Numbered from the stretch's first letter, positions 25,777-33,992 are shown. The stretch: 64,000 nucleotides of DNA from Cereibacter azotoformans (GCA_017599285.1 JAGFXX010000001.1:434001-498000), one strand, 5' to 3'. The notes: a model not told the origin generated them from the letters alone. Translations and numbers: made by a program.

Positions 25777-26507
25777 GTGCGGATCTCTTCGGGGGTGACG
25801 ATCGTCTCGCCCCCGGCGCTGCGGGCCTCGAGGGCGCGCGCCTCGTCAGGGCCGATCGGATGGAAGCGGATGTGGTCGCCGGCGCGGAACAGGAAAGGCT
25901 CGGCCCGGTCGGGGTCGAAGGCGCGCAGCGGCGTCCAGCCGAGGAAACGCCAGCCCGAGGGGCCGGCGACCGAGTTGATGTTGCCCTGCTGGCCGCCGAT
26001 GCCGACGGCGCCGCGCGGGATGTTCTGGCGCGGCTTGGGCAGGCGGGGCGTGTGCAGGATCTCGGGCTGGCCGCCGAGATAGGCAAAGCCGGGCGCAAAG
26101 CCGATCATGTACACCCGATAGTCGGTGCCGGAATGGAGGGCGATCAGCGCGTCCGGGGTCAGGCCCTTCATGCGGGCCATCTCCTCCAGATCCTGCCCCA
26201 CCTCGCCGCCATAGAGGCAGGGCACGCGCCACAGACGCCCGGCCTGACCGGGCGAGGGCGGGCGGGAGGCGAGGGCAAGCAGCCGCTCGCCCAGGTCGGC
26301 GCTGCGGACAAGCTCGGGGTCGTAGCGCACCAGAAGCGAGCGGTAGGTGGGCACGATGTCGAGCACACCGGCCAGCGCACCGCTTGCCGAGGCGGCCTCC
26401 ACCTCGGCCGCGAGCGCGATGATGCGGGCGTTCGCTCCGGCATCGACGCTCTCGCCGAACTGGAGCGTCACGGCGCTGTCGCCACAGGGAAGCAGGATCG
26501 GGGTCAT
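25773..26507 (-). CDS. pxpB: 5-oxoprolinase subunit B
   Basis: A 244-aa KipI/PxpB protein: LPCGDSAVTLQFGESVDAG at the start, DIVPTYRSLLVRYDP, and the conserved IGFAPGFAYLGGQPE followed by PRGAVGIGGQQGNINSV and SGWRFLG. I start at the ATG at 26507 (MTPILLP); a GTG two codons upstream is possible. It works as a complex with PxpC. It follows the TRAP large permease gene by 55 bp in the same direction. Confidence 0.88.
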   Translation of the reverse strand: MTPILLPCGDSAVTLQFGESVDAGANARIIALAAEVEAASASGALAGVLDIVPTYRSLLVRYDPELVRSADLGERLLALASRPPSPGQAGRLWRVPCLYGGEVGQDLEEMARMKGLTPDALIALHSGTDYRVYMIGFAPGFAYLGGQPEILHTPRLPKPRQNIPRGAVGIGGQQGNINSVAGPSGWRFLGWTPLRAFDPDRAEPFLFRAGDHIRFHPIGPDEARALEARSAGGETIVTPEEIRT

Positions 26508-26562
26508 CGTCACGGCGTCACACTCTTTTCGGGATGATCCGCGGCCGGGGCCGCGGATCCTG

Positions 26563-27864
26563 TCAGTTTCCACGCATCAGCCCGGGCAGGAAGCTGATAA
26601 TGCCCGGAAAGAGCGCGATCAGCAGCACGAAGCCGGCCATGATGATGAAGAAGGGCAGCGTGGCGCGGGTGATGCGGCCCATGCTGTCCCCGGTCAGGCG
26701 CTGGATCACGGTCAGGTTGAAGCCCACCGGCGGCGTGATCTGCGCCATCTCGACCACGATCACGAGGAAGATGCCGAACCAGACCTTGTCGTAGCCCGCG
26801 GCGATGGCCAGCGGCAGGGTGATCGGCAGCGTCATGACGATGATGCCAAGCCCCTCCATCACCGTGCCCAGCAGGACGTAGAAGACCAGCAGCACAAGGA
26901 TCAGCAGCAGGGGCGGCATCCCCCAGCTCTGGATCTCGGTCGCGATGAAGCGCGGCACGCCCAGATAGCCGATCACGGTCGAGAGGAAGATCGCCCCGAT
27001 CATGATGAGCCCGATCATGGCGCAGCTCTCGGCCGCCTGCCGCGCCGCCTCGATCAGCCCCCGCAGCGTGAGCGTGCGCTGCGCAAAGCCGATGATCATC
27101 GAGACGACGACGCCCACGGTGGCGGCCTCGGTCGGAGAGGCGATCCCGCCATACATCGAGCCGATGACCCCCGCGATCAGCAGCAGGAGCGGGCCGAGAT
27201 CCTTCAGCGCCACCATCTTCTCGCGCAGGCTGGTGCGCGCGGGCGTCTCGCCGAGCAGCGCCGGGTTGAGCCACGAGCGGATCGCGAGATAGCCCATGTA
27301 GGCGCCCGCCAGCATCAGCCCCGGCACGATGCCGGCGATGAAGAGCCGCAGGATCGACTCCTCGGCCATCACCCCGTAGATGATCATGATGGTCGAGGGC
27401 GGGATCAGGAAGCCCAGCGTGCCCGCCCCGGCCAGGCTGCCGGTCACCAGATCGCGGTTGTAGCCGCGGTCGATCAGCTCCTTGGCGGTGATGCGCCCGA
27501 CGGTGGCCGTCGTGGCCGCCGACGAGCCGCAGACCGAGGCGAACATGGTGCAGCCCAGCACCGTCAGGTGCGTCAGCCGTCCCGGCACCCGGCGCAGCCA
27601 GGGCGACAGCCCCGAGAACAGCGCCTCCGAGATCCGGGTGCGGAAAAGGATCTCGGCCATCAGGATGAAGAGCGGCAGGGCGAGCAGCTCGGGCGAGACC
27701 ACAACGTTGTAGGTCTGCTGGGCGAGCAGCTTCAGGCCCGGCATGTTGGGCCGGAAGAGGGCGAGCAGGCCCGCTCCGGTGCCGATGAGGCCCATCCCGA
27801 TCCAGAGGCCGCTGCCCAGAAGCAGCGTGATCAGTCCGAGCAGGGTGGCGATGACCTTTCCCAT
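26563..27864 (-). CDS. TRAP transporter large permease (DctM type)
   Basis: A 433-aa membrane protein with 12 or more hydrophobic segments. Typical DctM motifs are ALPLFILMAEILFRTRISEA, the GSSAATTATVGRITAKELI stretch, GAGTLGFLIPPSTIMIIYG and PPVGFNLTVIQ. It carries the Na+-driven transport path with its DctQ partner. The operon order DctP-DctQ-DctM followed by pxpB-pxpC suggests uptake of pyroglutamate or a related carboxylate. Confidence 0.93.
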   Translation of the reverse strand: MGKVIATLLGLITLLLGSGLWIGMGLIGTGAGLLALFRPNMPGLKLLAQQTYNVVVSPELLALPLFILMAEILFRTRISEALFSGLSPWLRRVPGRLTHLTVLGCTMFASVCGSSAATTATVGRITAKELIDRGYNRDLVTGSLAGAGTLGFLIPPSTIMIIYGVMAEESILRLFIAGIVPGLMLAGAYMGYLAIRSWLNPALLGETPARTSLREKMVALKDLGPLLLLIAGVIGSMYGGIASPTEAATVGVVVSMIIGFAQRTLTLRGLIEAARQAAESCAMIGLIMIGAIFLSTVIGYLGVPRFIATEIQSWGMPPLLLILVLLVFYVLLGTVMEGLGIIVMTLPITLPLAIAAGYDKVWFGIFLVIVVEMAQITPPVGFNLTVIQRLTGDSMGRITRATLPFFIIMAGFVLLIALFPGIISFLPGLMRGN

Positions 27865-27873
27865 CCGGCGCTC

Positions 27874-28407
27874 CTAGTCCAGGCCCGGGCCGACCGAGAC
27901 CGCCTCGCCGCGCAGCAGCCGCAGGATCTGCGCCAGGCATTGCAGGGTGAGGAGGGCCGCGCCGGTGGCGAGGGCCGCCTGCGGATAGACGAGCGGAACG
28001 CGAAACGAGGTCGCCGCGGTCGAGCCGCGCTGGCCCGAGAGCCAGGCCATCTCGGCCAGCGCCCAGGTCAGATAGACGCAGATCCCGAGACCCACGAGGC
28101 AGGCGGCGAACTCCAGAACCCGCGCCACGGCGCGCGGCAGCGCCTCGAGCATGGCCGTGACGCGGACGTGGCTGCCGCCCTTGAGGGCGCTTCCGCTGGC
28201 CAGCAGGAAGCAGGTCCCCATGAAATAGCCCGCAAGGTCCCAGGAGAAGTGGATGGAATGGCTGAAGAGGTTGCGCGACAGGATCTCGGCCGCGATGAGG
28301 CCTAGGATGCCCAGCAGGCTGAGAGCGCCGAGATAGCCTCCGACATCGGTCAGCGCGTCGATGGCCGCCAGCGTCCTTCGGAAGCGGTGGGAGGAGGGAG
28401 ATGTCAT
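27874..28407 (-). CDS. TRAP transporter small permease (DctQ type)
   Basis: A 177-aa protein with four predicted membrane segments and the DctQ pattern AAEILSRNLFSHSIHFSWDL followed by GGSHVRVTAMLEALP. The ATG at 28407 follows GGGAGGAGGGAG. It ends 9 bp before the large permease gene. The longer open frame upstream is a shadow of the binding-protein gene. Confidence 0.88.
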   Translation of the reverse strand: MTSPSSHRFRRTLAAIDALTDVGGYLGALSLLGILGLIAAEILSRNLFSHSIHFSWDLAGYFMGTCFLLASGSALKGGSHVRVTAMLEALPRAVARVLEFAACLVGLGICVYLTWALAEMAWLSGQRGSTAATSFRVPLVYPQAALATGAALLTLQCLAQILRLLRGEAVSVGPGLD

Positions 28408-28458
28408 GGTGCTGTGCCGTCCGACGAAGGGAGGAGGGCCCGGAAACCGGGGCGTGTG

Positions 28459-28482
28459 CGGCCGGACCCCTTGGCCCGGCCG
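28459..28482 (-). other. Intercistronic hairpin between DctP and DctQ genes
   Basis: CGGCCGG and CCGGCCG form a 7-bp stem around a 10-nt interior. Position, between a binding-protein gene and its permeases, suggests differential mRNA stability. No T tract follows. Confidence 0.4.
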
Positions 28483-28493
28483 GTCGGAGCCAC

Positions 28494-29477
28494 TCAGTCG
28501 CGCAGCGTGAGATAGGCGTCGATCACCGGCGCGGCCTCGGGCACGCGGGCCTTGAAGGCCTCCCAGAGCGGCAGGGCCTTTTCCATCAGCGCCGCCGACA
28601 GTTCGGGCGAAGGCGCCGTGATCTCGACGCCGTTCTCGCGCAGGGTGGCAAGCTTCTTGTCGTCCTCGGCGCGGCTGTTGAGCCAGAACTGGCCCTCGAG
28701 GTTGGCCGCCGTCTCCTCGATCGCGGCCTGAGTCTCGGCGGGCAGCGCGTTCCAGGCATCGAGGTTCACCGACATGATGTTCGACGAGGCCTGCCAGTTG
28801 AAGGTGCTCATGTGCTTGGTGAATTCCCAGAAGGCGCCGTCCACCCCCGAGGAGGAGGAGGTCGTCACGCCCTTGATCGTCCCTGCCGCCAGCGAGGGCA
28901 CGACCTCGCCCCAGGGCATCTGGATCGGGGTGGCCCCGAGCGCGCCGAAGAAGTCGTTGCCGTTCGAATCGACGACACGGATGGTCAGGCCCTTCAGATC
29001 CTCGACCGTGTTGATGGGGTTGGGCGCGAAGACGGCCTGTCCCGGCCACGGCACCATGTAGAGGATCTTCTGGTTCATCCCCGCGGCAACCTCGTCCAGC
29101 TTGGGCCGGTAGAACTTGTGCAGGAGCGCCAGCTCGGACATCGAAGGGGCGAGGAAGGGCAGGGTCTCGATGCCCAGCACCGGCGCCTCGCCCACCTGCT
29201 GGTTGAGCAGGATCTCGGCGATCGGCACCAGACCGTCCCGAACCGCCGCCATGCCCTCCGGTCCCTTGATGCCGAGCGCGCCGCCGGAATGGACCGTGAT
29301 CTCCACCTCGCCGTCGGTGGCCTCGCGCACCGCATCCGCGAAGGCCATCGCGTTCTGGGTGTGGAAGTTGCCCTCGGGCCAGACGATCGACATGTCCCAC
29401 TGGGTCTGGGCCGAAGCCGAGGTTGCGGCGACCGATGCGGCAAAGGCCGCGATGACAGTGATACGTCCCTGATTCAT
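28494..29477 (-). CDS. TRAP transporter periplasmic substrate-binding protein (DctP type)
   Basis: A 327-aa DctP-family protein with a signal peptide (cleavage expected after ATSASA, residue 23). The mature part begins QTQWDMSIVWPEGNFHTQN. It has the family Arg in GLTIRVVDSNGNDFFGALGA (carboxylate-binding) and a late LNSRAEDDKKLATLRENG helix. First gene of the leftward block C operon. The Arg supports a carboxylate ligand; pyroglutamate is the best guess from the adjacent pxp genes. Confidence 0.9.
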   Translation of the reverse strand: MNQGRITVIAAFAASVAATSASAQTQWDMSIVWPEGNFHTQNAMAFADAVREATDGEVEITVHSGGALGIKGPEGMAAVRDGLVPIAEILLNQQVGEAPVLGIETLPFLAPSMSELALLHKFYRPKLDEVAAGMNQKILYMVPWPGQAVFAPNPINTVEDLKGLTIRVVDSNGNDFFGALGATPIQMPWGEVVPSLAAGTIKGVTTSSSSGVDGAFWEFTKHMSTFNWQASSNIMSVNLDAWNALPAETQAAIEETAANLEGQFWLNSRAEDDKKLATLRENGVEITAPSPELSAALMEKALPLWEAFKARVPEAAPVIDAYLTLRD

Positions 29478-29652
29478 GATCTCCCTTTCCGGGGTTTGGT
29501 TTGGTCGGATTGTCCTTGAGATTTCGGTATACCAACTGTATCCGTTTTATGAAGCCGCGTCGCCGGATCTGTCAACAGTCGGTACCGGAGCGCCTGAAGA
29601 AACATCCGATATGCAGGAAAAAGCGCGGAAATTGCGCAGATCAGGGGTGGGA
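29478..29652. promoter_or_regulatory. Divergent promoter region with GntR-type operators
   Basis: This gap separates the leftward dctP operon from the rightward pxpA gene and is AT-rich between 29515 and 29560. GGTATACC at 29526-29533 is a perfect palindrome of the kind bound by FadR/VanR-type GntR regulators, two of which are encoded in this block. A second palindrome, CGGTACCG, lies at 29580-29587. Which regulator binds is inferred, not shown. Confidence 0.45.
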
Positions 29653-30423
29653 ATGGCCGGAAAGATCGATCTGAACTGCGACATGGGCGAGAGCTTTGGC
29701 GCCTATGTGATCGGCGACGACGCCGGGATGCTGGAGCTTGTCACCTCGGCCAACATCGCCTGCGGCTTCCACGCCGGCGATCCGGTGGTGATGCGTCGCA
29801 CGATCCGCATGGCGAAGGAAAAGGGCGTGTCCGTCGGGGCGCATCCCTCGTTCGCCGACCTCTATGGGTTCGGGCGGCGGCGGATCTCGGGTGAGCGGCC
29901 CGAGGATCTCGAGACCCAGCTGATCTTCCAGATCCTCGCGCTTCAGGGCATGGCCGCTCTGGAAGGCCATCCGATGACCCATGTGAAGACCCACGGCGCG
30001 CTCGGCAACATGGCGGCGGTCGATCCCGATCTGGCCGCGCTCTGCGTCCGCGCGATCCAGGCGGTGGATCCCGGTCTGATCTTCGTGACGCTTCCCTATT
30101 CGGAAACCCATCGGGCGGCCGAGAAGGCGCGCCTGCCGGTCGCCGTCGAGATCTACGCCGACCGCACCTACACCGATCAGGGCGAGCTGACGCCGCGCGG
30201 CCAGCCGGGGGCGGTGATCCACGACCCCGAACAGAGCCTCGAGCAGGTGCTCGAGATGGTGGTCAACGGCCATATCCCGACGACGGGCGGCAAGCGCCTG
30301 CCGGTTGCCCCCGACACGCTCTGCATCCATGGCGACACCGCCGGCGCGGTCGGGATCGCCCGCCGCCTGCGCGGTGCGCTTGAAGAGAACGGCATCCGGA
30401 TCGAGCCCTTCGCCCGCCCATGA
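29653..30423 (+). CDS. pxpA: 5-oxoprolinase subunit A (LamB/YcsF family)
   Basis: A 256-aa LamB/YcsF protein. Family hallmarks are DLNCDMGESFGAY at the start, SANIACGFHAGDPVVM, GAHPSFADLYGFGRR, THVKTHGALGNMA and the late IHGDTAGAV. I start at the ATG at 29653 after GGGGTGGGA; the frame is open further upstream but carries the promoter region. It is divergent from, not joined to, pxpB-pxpC, although all three are needed for 5-oxoprolinase. Confidence 0.92.
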   Translation: MAGKIDLNCDMGESFGAYVIGDDAGMLELVTSANIACGFHAGDPVVMRRTIRMAKEKGVSVGAHPSFADLYGFGRRRISGERPEDLETQLIFQILALQGMAALEGHPMTHVKTHGALGNMAAVDPDLAALCVRAIQAVDPGLIFVTLPYSETHRAAEKARLPVAVEIYADRTYTDQGELTPRGQPGAVIHDPEQSLEQVLEMVVNGHIPTTGGKRLPVAPDTLCIHGDTAGAVGIARRLRGALEENGIRIEPFARP

Positions 30424-30536
30424 AAGGCGGACCGCGGGGCCTCTTGCGCCCCCGCGTGCCCTGTCCAGTGACGCACCCCCACCCATGGCGCCGCGGCCGG
30501 ACACCGCCGCCCGACCACAATCCGAGGAGAGAGACC

Positions 30537-31460
30537 ATGGCCGAACGGATTCACCGCCACACCCGCGGCGTCTATATCATCGCGGCGACGCCCTTCACCG
30601 ATCAGGGCGCCATCGACCACGAAAGCCTCCGCCGGCTCGTCGATTTCTACATTGGCCACGGGGTCAGCGGCCTCACCATCCTGGGCATGATGGGCGAGGC
30701 GAACAAGATGACGGGCGATGAACGCCGGTCCGTCATCGACACGGTGCTCGAGCGCACGGGCGACCTGCCGGTGGTGGTGGGGGTGTCGGACGCGGGTCTC
30801 GGCAATCTGGCCGATCTTGCCCATTATGCGATGGACGAGGGCGCGGCGGGCGTGATGGTCGCGCCGGCCGCCGGCCCCGCGCGCGAGGACCGGATCGAGA
30901 CCTACTTCCACGCCGTCTGCGAGGCGCTGGGGCGCGAGGTGCCCATCTGCTTCCAGGACTTCCCTCTGGCGACGGGGCTGCCGGTCTCGCCGGGCCTTAT
31001 CCGCCGTCTGTCGCAGGAGCGGGCGCAGATCGTCATGCTCAAGCACGAGGACTGGCCGGGGCTGACCAAGATCACCCAGCTCCGCCGGCACGAGGAGGCG
31101 CCGAACGTGGCCCGGCTCTCCATCCTCACCGGCAACGGAGGGCTCTATCTGCCGCAAGAGCTTCAGCGGGGCGCCGACGGGGCCATGACCGGCTTTGCCT
31201 ATCCCGAGGCGCTCGTGCAGACGGTGGCGCTGCACCACGCGGGCAAGGTCGATGAGGCCGAGGATCTCTTCGATCGCTACATTCCGATCCTGCGGCATGA
31301 GCAGCAGCCCGGATTCGGCCTTGCGGTGCGCAAATATGTGCTGATGAAGCGCGGGGCGATCGCGTCGGCCGCAACCCGCGCACCGGGGCCGAAGCTGTCG
31401 CCGGTGGACGCGGCCGAGGTCGATCGGCTGATGGCGCGCCTCGAGGTGCGCCTGTCGTAG
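30537..31460 (+). CDS. DHDPS/NAL-family aldolase
   Basis: A 307-aa TIM-barrel protein of the dihydrodipicolinate synthase/N-acetylneuraminate lyase family. The Schiff-base lysine is in IVMLKHEDWPG. The GTTGE motif of DHDPS is changed to GMMGE, and the catalytic Tyr region (usually YN.P) reads CFQDFPLATG, so it is unlikely to be DapA itself. The ATG at 30537 follows GAGGAGAG. It is 114 bp after pxpA and probably co-transcribed. It likely cleaves or forms a 2-oxo acid; substrate unknown. Confidence 0.85.
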   Translation: MAERIHRHTRGVYIIAATPFTDQGAIDHESLRRLVDFYIGHGVSGLTILGMMGEANKMTGDERRSVIDTVLERTGDLPVVVGVSDAGLGNLADLAHYAMDEGAAGVMVAPAAGPAREDRIETYFHAVCEALGREVPICFQDFPLATGLPVSPGLIRRLSQERAQIVMLKHEDWPGLTKITQLRRHEEAPNVARLSILTGNGGLYLPQELQRGADGAMTGFAYPEALVQTVALHHAGKVDEAEDLFDRYIPILRHEQQPGFGLAVRKYVLMKRGAIASAATRAPGPKLSPVDAAEVDRLMARLEVRLS

Positions 31461-31484
31461 GCTTGGCCTGCGGCCGCGGGACGT

Positions 31485-31514
31485 GCCGGCCGGGCGGGGC
31501 TTCACCCGGCCGGC
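31485..31514. terminator. Inverted repeat between convergent genes, likely bidirectional terminator
   Basis: GCCGGCCGGG (31485-31494) and CCCGGCCGGC (31505-31514) are perfect 10-bp arms around a 10-nt loop. It lies between the convergent aldolase and crtC genes. No T tract follows on either side, so termination strength is uncertain. It marks the junction of the catabolic region and the photosynthesis cluster. Confidence 0.5.
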
Positions 31515-31521
31515 GCGCTGG

Positions 31522-32367
31522 TCAAGGGTTGGGAAAGCGCCAGCCGGCGCGGCGCGGAACCCGCACGGCCAGCATCGGCATCAGCAGCGGCGAGCGGAAC
31601 CGGCGCAGATCCAGCGCCTCGTGCACGCCCACCGTGGTCTGTCCGAAGACCGTCGTCTCGACCATCGCGCGTGAGTAGAAGGGCGCGTCCAGCATCGACA
31701 TGACCTGCCTTGGCTGCGTGCCCGGATCGGCGGGCGTGTGGCGCTCGACCAGCCAGCGCGAGCGGGCGAAGCGGGTCTGGGGCGGCGGCTGGAGCAGGCG
31801 GGCGCGCCCATCGGCCGTGACGTGAAGGCCCAGATCCAGCCGCGAGCCGTCGCGCCGCGTCGCGTCGTAGAAGCAGGCCGCGCCATCGGCCACCGGATAG
31901 CGGCCCCAAGTCCAGAACTGGAAATCAGCCTCCAGCGCCGCGCTGCCGAAGTTCGCGTCGAAATAGCCGTGGCCGTGCCAGCGGTGGCCCTGCGTCAGAT
32001 CGACCTCGATCCGGGCCGTGGGCGCGAAGGGGCGCCAGATGTGCGAGCCGTCGTCCTTCAGCGTGACCTCGACCTCGGTGACCGCCGAGGGCGTCAGCAC
32101 GATCCGCCCCTTGACCGGCGAGACCAGCGGCGGCGAGGAGATCTCGTTCACCTCGACGATGAGCTGGGTGCCGGTCCAGTGCATCCGGCTCGGGCCGACC
32201 GTCAGCGTGTCCTTCGACTGGCGCAGGGCCGCCCGCCCGCGGTCGGTCATGGTGAAGCGGCCGCCGGGCCCGTAGGTGGCCACGTTGATGCAGCAGTTGT
32301 TCTGCGGCTCGCGCCGGCCCGACCAGCGATACCAGGGCGAGAAGACCGAGCCGATGAAGCCGATCAC
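31522..32367 (-). CDS. crtC: Hydroxyneurosporene synthase (carotenoid 1,2-hydratase)
   Basis: Adds water to the psi end of neurosporene and its relatives in spheroidene synthesis at the membrane. The GTG start at 32367 gives 281 aa beginning VIGFIGSVFSPWYRWSGRR, the length I remember for R. capsulatus CrtC. Other family features are NVATYGPGGRFTMTDRG, GYFDANFGSAALEADF and MLDAPFYSRAMVET. The frame is open further upstream and encodes GYAWWYLDGVSDDGTRALS, a segment that resembles longer CrtC homologues, but it has no ATG, GTG or TTG before crtD ends. It is read from the crtD promoter. Confidence 0.92.
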   Translation of the reverse strand: MIGFIGSVFSPWYRWSGRREPQNNCCINVATYGPGGRFTMTDRGRAALRQSKDTLTVGPSRMHWTGTQLIVEVNEISSPPLVSPVKGRIVLTPSAVTEVEVTLKDDGSHIWRPFAPTARIEVDLTQGHRWHGHGYFDANFGSAALEADFQFWTWGRYPVADGAACFYDATRRDGSRLDLGLHVTADGRARLLQPPPQTRFARSRWLVERHTPADPGTQPRQVMSMLDAPFYSRAMVETTVFGQTTVGVHEALDLRRFRSPLLMPMLAVRVPRRAGWRFPNP

Positions 32368-32432
32368 CGACAGCGCGCGGGTGCCGTCGTCGGATACGCC
32401 GTCGAGATACCACCAGGCGTAGCCGTCGGGGG

Positions 32433-33920
32433 CTACCTCGATCGCGAAGCAAGGTCCGTCACGATCGCCTCGGCCGCGTGCCGTCCGGAGAGGGCCGCCA
32501 TCGGCACGCCCGCCCCCGGATGCGCCCCGCCCCCCGCCAGCCACAGGCCCGGCAGGGCCGTCCGCGCCAGCGGACGCTTGAGCGAGGCCAGCGCCCCGTG
32601 CGGGCTCAGCCCGTAGATCGAACCCTGCGACCCCGGGAACAGCTTCGCAAATCCCGCGGGCGGCGTCAGGTTCGCCTCGCCCGGCACCGGGTCGAAGGTC
32701 AGTCCGAACTGTCTCAGTCGGTCGAAGGTTCGGCTGCGGCATTGCGCAAAATCCTCGGGTCTGGCGGGTCGGCCGGGCGGCCCGTTCATGATGATCTCGA
32801 AACGCTCGGGTCCGTCGGGAACCTGCCCGCCCGCGCGGTCCTCGGCGCAGATGTAGAGTGTCGCATCCTCGGGCATCTGTCCTGCGGCGATCGGTCCGAA
32901 CTCGCGCCGCGGATCGTCGGCGAAGAAGACGTTGTGGTGGACGAGCGGCTGGCCCTCGGCGCGGGCGGCGTAGGACCAGACCCAGGCCGAGAGGCTGCGG
33001 GGGTGGATGCGGTCCTCGGGCACGGCATCCTTGGGCCCATCGCCGAGAAGACCCGCAAGAAGCGCCGCGGGATCGCCGTTGAAGACGACATGATCGGCGT
33101 GCAGAGAATGGCCATCGGCCAGCTGGACGCCCGAGGCGCGGCCCTTCTGGCGCAGGATGCGCGCGACCGGGGCATTGTAGCGGATCGTCACGCCCTGATC
33201 CTCGGCCAGCCGGGCCAGCGCGAGGGCAAGCCGGTGCATCCCGCCCTCGACCGCCCAGACGCCCTGCGCCTCGGCGGCCCAGATCAGGGCCAGCACGCCG
33301 GGCGAGGCGTAGGGCGTGCCGCCGACATAGGTCGCATACCGCCCGAACAGCTGCCGGAGTCGCGGGTCGCGGAAGCACAGCCTCAGCAGCCGGTCGAGGG
33401 TCATGCCGGGCAGCAGGGCGGGCCAGATCCCGGGTTCCTTCAAGGCGGCCCGCGCGATGGCCCGCGTGTCCGGTTTGGCCGCCCGCATCATGGGCCGGTC
33501 GAAAGCGTCATAAAGCCGCGCCGAAAGCTCATGGAAGCGGCGGAAGCGCTCGCCCTCGGGCGTGCCGGCGAAGGCGGCAACCGCCTCGACATTCGCCTCG
33601 AGGTCGGTCGTGAGGTCGAGCGTGCTGCCGTCCAGCCACCAGTGCCGCGCCAGAAGCGGTTGGGGGAGAAGGGTCAGGTGATCATCGAGCTTCTGCCCGC
33701 AACTCTCGAATATGTCGTCAAAAACGCTCCGAAGGGTCAGGACGGTCGGGCCCGCGTCCACCGGACCTGCGACGCTGGGAAGGGCGCGCATGCGCCCCCC
33801 CGGCGCGTCCCGCGCCTCGACCAGCGTCACCTCGCACCCGGCCCGCGCAAGACGGATGGCGGACGCCAATCCGCCCATCCCGGCACCGACCACCACCACC
33901 TTCGGCACAATCTGTCTCAT
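32433..33920 (-). CDS. crtD: Methoxyneurosporene dehydrogenase (C-3,4 desaturase)
   Basis: Introduces the C-3,4 double bond in spheroidene synthesis. A 495-aa CrtI-family flavoprotein: N-terminal dinucleotide fold VVVVGAGMGGLASAIRLARAG, the VEARDAPGGRMRA motif, and the C-terminal WLAGGGAHPGAGVPMAALSG. I use the ATG at 33920; a GTG at 33938 is in frame but lies inside a PpsR site. It is divergent from crtE across a 146-bp region with three PpsR-type sites, and reads into crtC, which it precedes by 65 bp or, if CrtC is longer, overlaps. Confidence 0.95.
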   Translation of the reverse strand: MRQIVPKVVVVGAGMGGLASAIRLARAGCEVTLVEARDAPGGRMRALPSVAGPVDAGPTVLTLRSVFDDIFESCGQKLDDHLTLLPQPLLARHWWLDGSTLDLTTDLEANVEAVAAFAGTPEGERFRRFHELSARLYDAFDRPMMRAAKPDTRAIARAALKEPGIWPALLPGMTLDRLLRLCFRDPRLRQLFGRYATYVGGTPYASPGVLALIWAAEAQGVWAVEGGMHRLALALARLAEDQGVTIRYNAPVARILRQKGRASGVQLADGHSLHADHVVFNGDPAALLAGLLGDGPKDAVPEDRIHPRSLSAWVWSYAARAEGQPLVHHNVFFADDPRREFGPIAAGQMPEDATLYICAEDRAGGQVPDGPERFEIIMNGPPGRPARPEDFAQCRSRTFDRLRQFGLTFDPVPGEANLTPPAGFAKLFPGSQGSIYGLSPHGALASLKRPLARTALPGLWLAGGGAHPGAGVPMAALSGRHAAEAIVTDLASRSR

Positions 33921-33992
33921 GTCCGGGATTGTTGACACCCCGATGCAGGCTGTCCAGTATCAAAGACAGAGCGGTGTAAGAAAAAGTTTACA
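33920..33992. promoter_or_regulatory. Divergent crtD/crtE promoter with three PpsR (CrtJ) sites
   Basis: Three exact TGT-N12-ACA palindromes are present at 33920-33937, 33951-33968 and 33975-33992. PpsR of R. sphaeroides represses photosynthesis genes under oxygen by binding this consensus. A TTGACA at 33932-33937 with a moderate -10 (CAGTAT at 33955-33960) at 17-bp spacing suits crtE and overlaps the first two sites. The first site also covers the crtD start codon. The promoter elements are inference; the palindromes are read directly. Confidence 0.85.

Noticed and set aside
30537..31460. Dihydrodipicolinate synthase (dapA)
   Set aside because: Key GTTGE and Tyr motifs are changed, and the context is catabolic.
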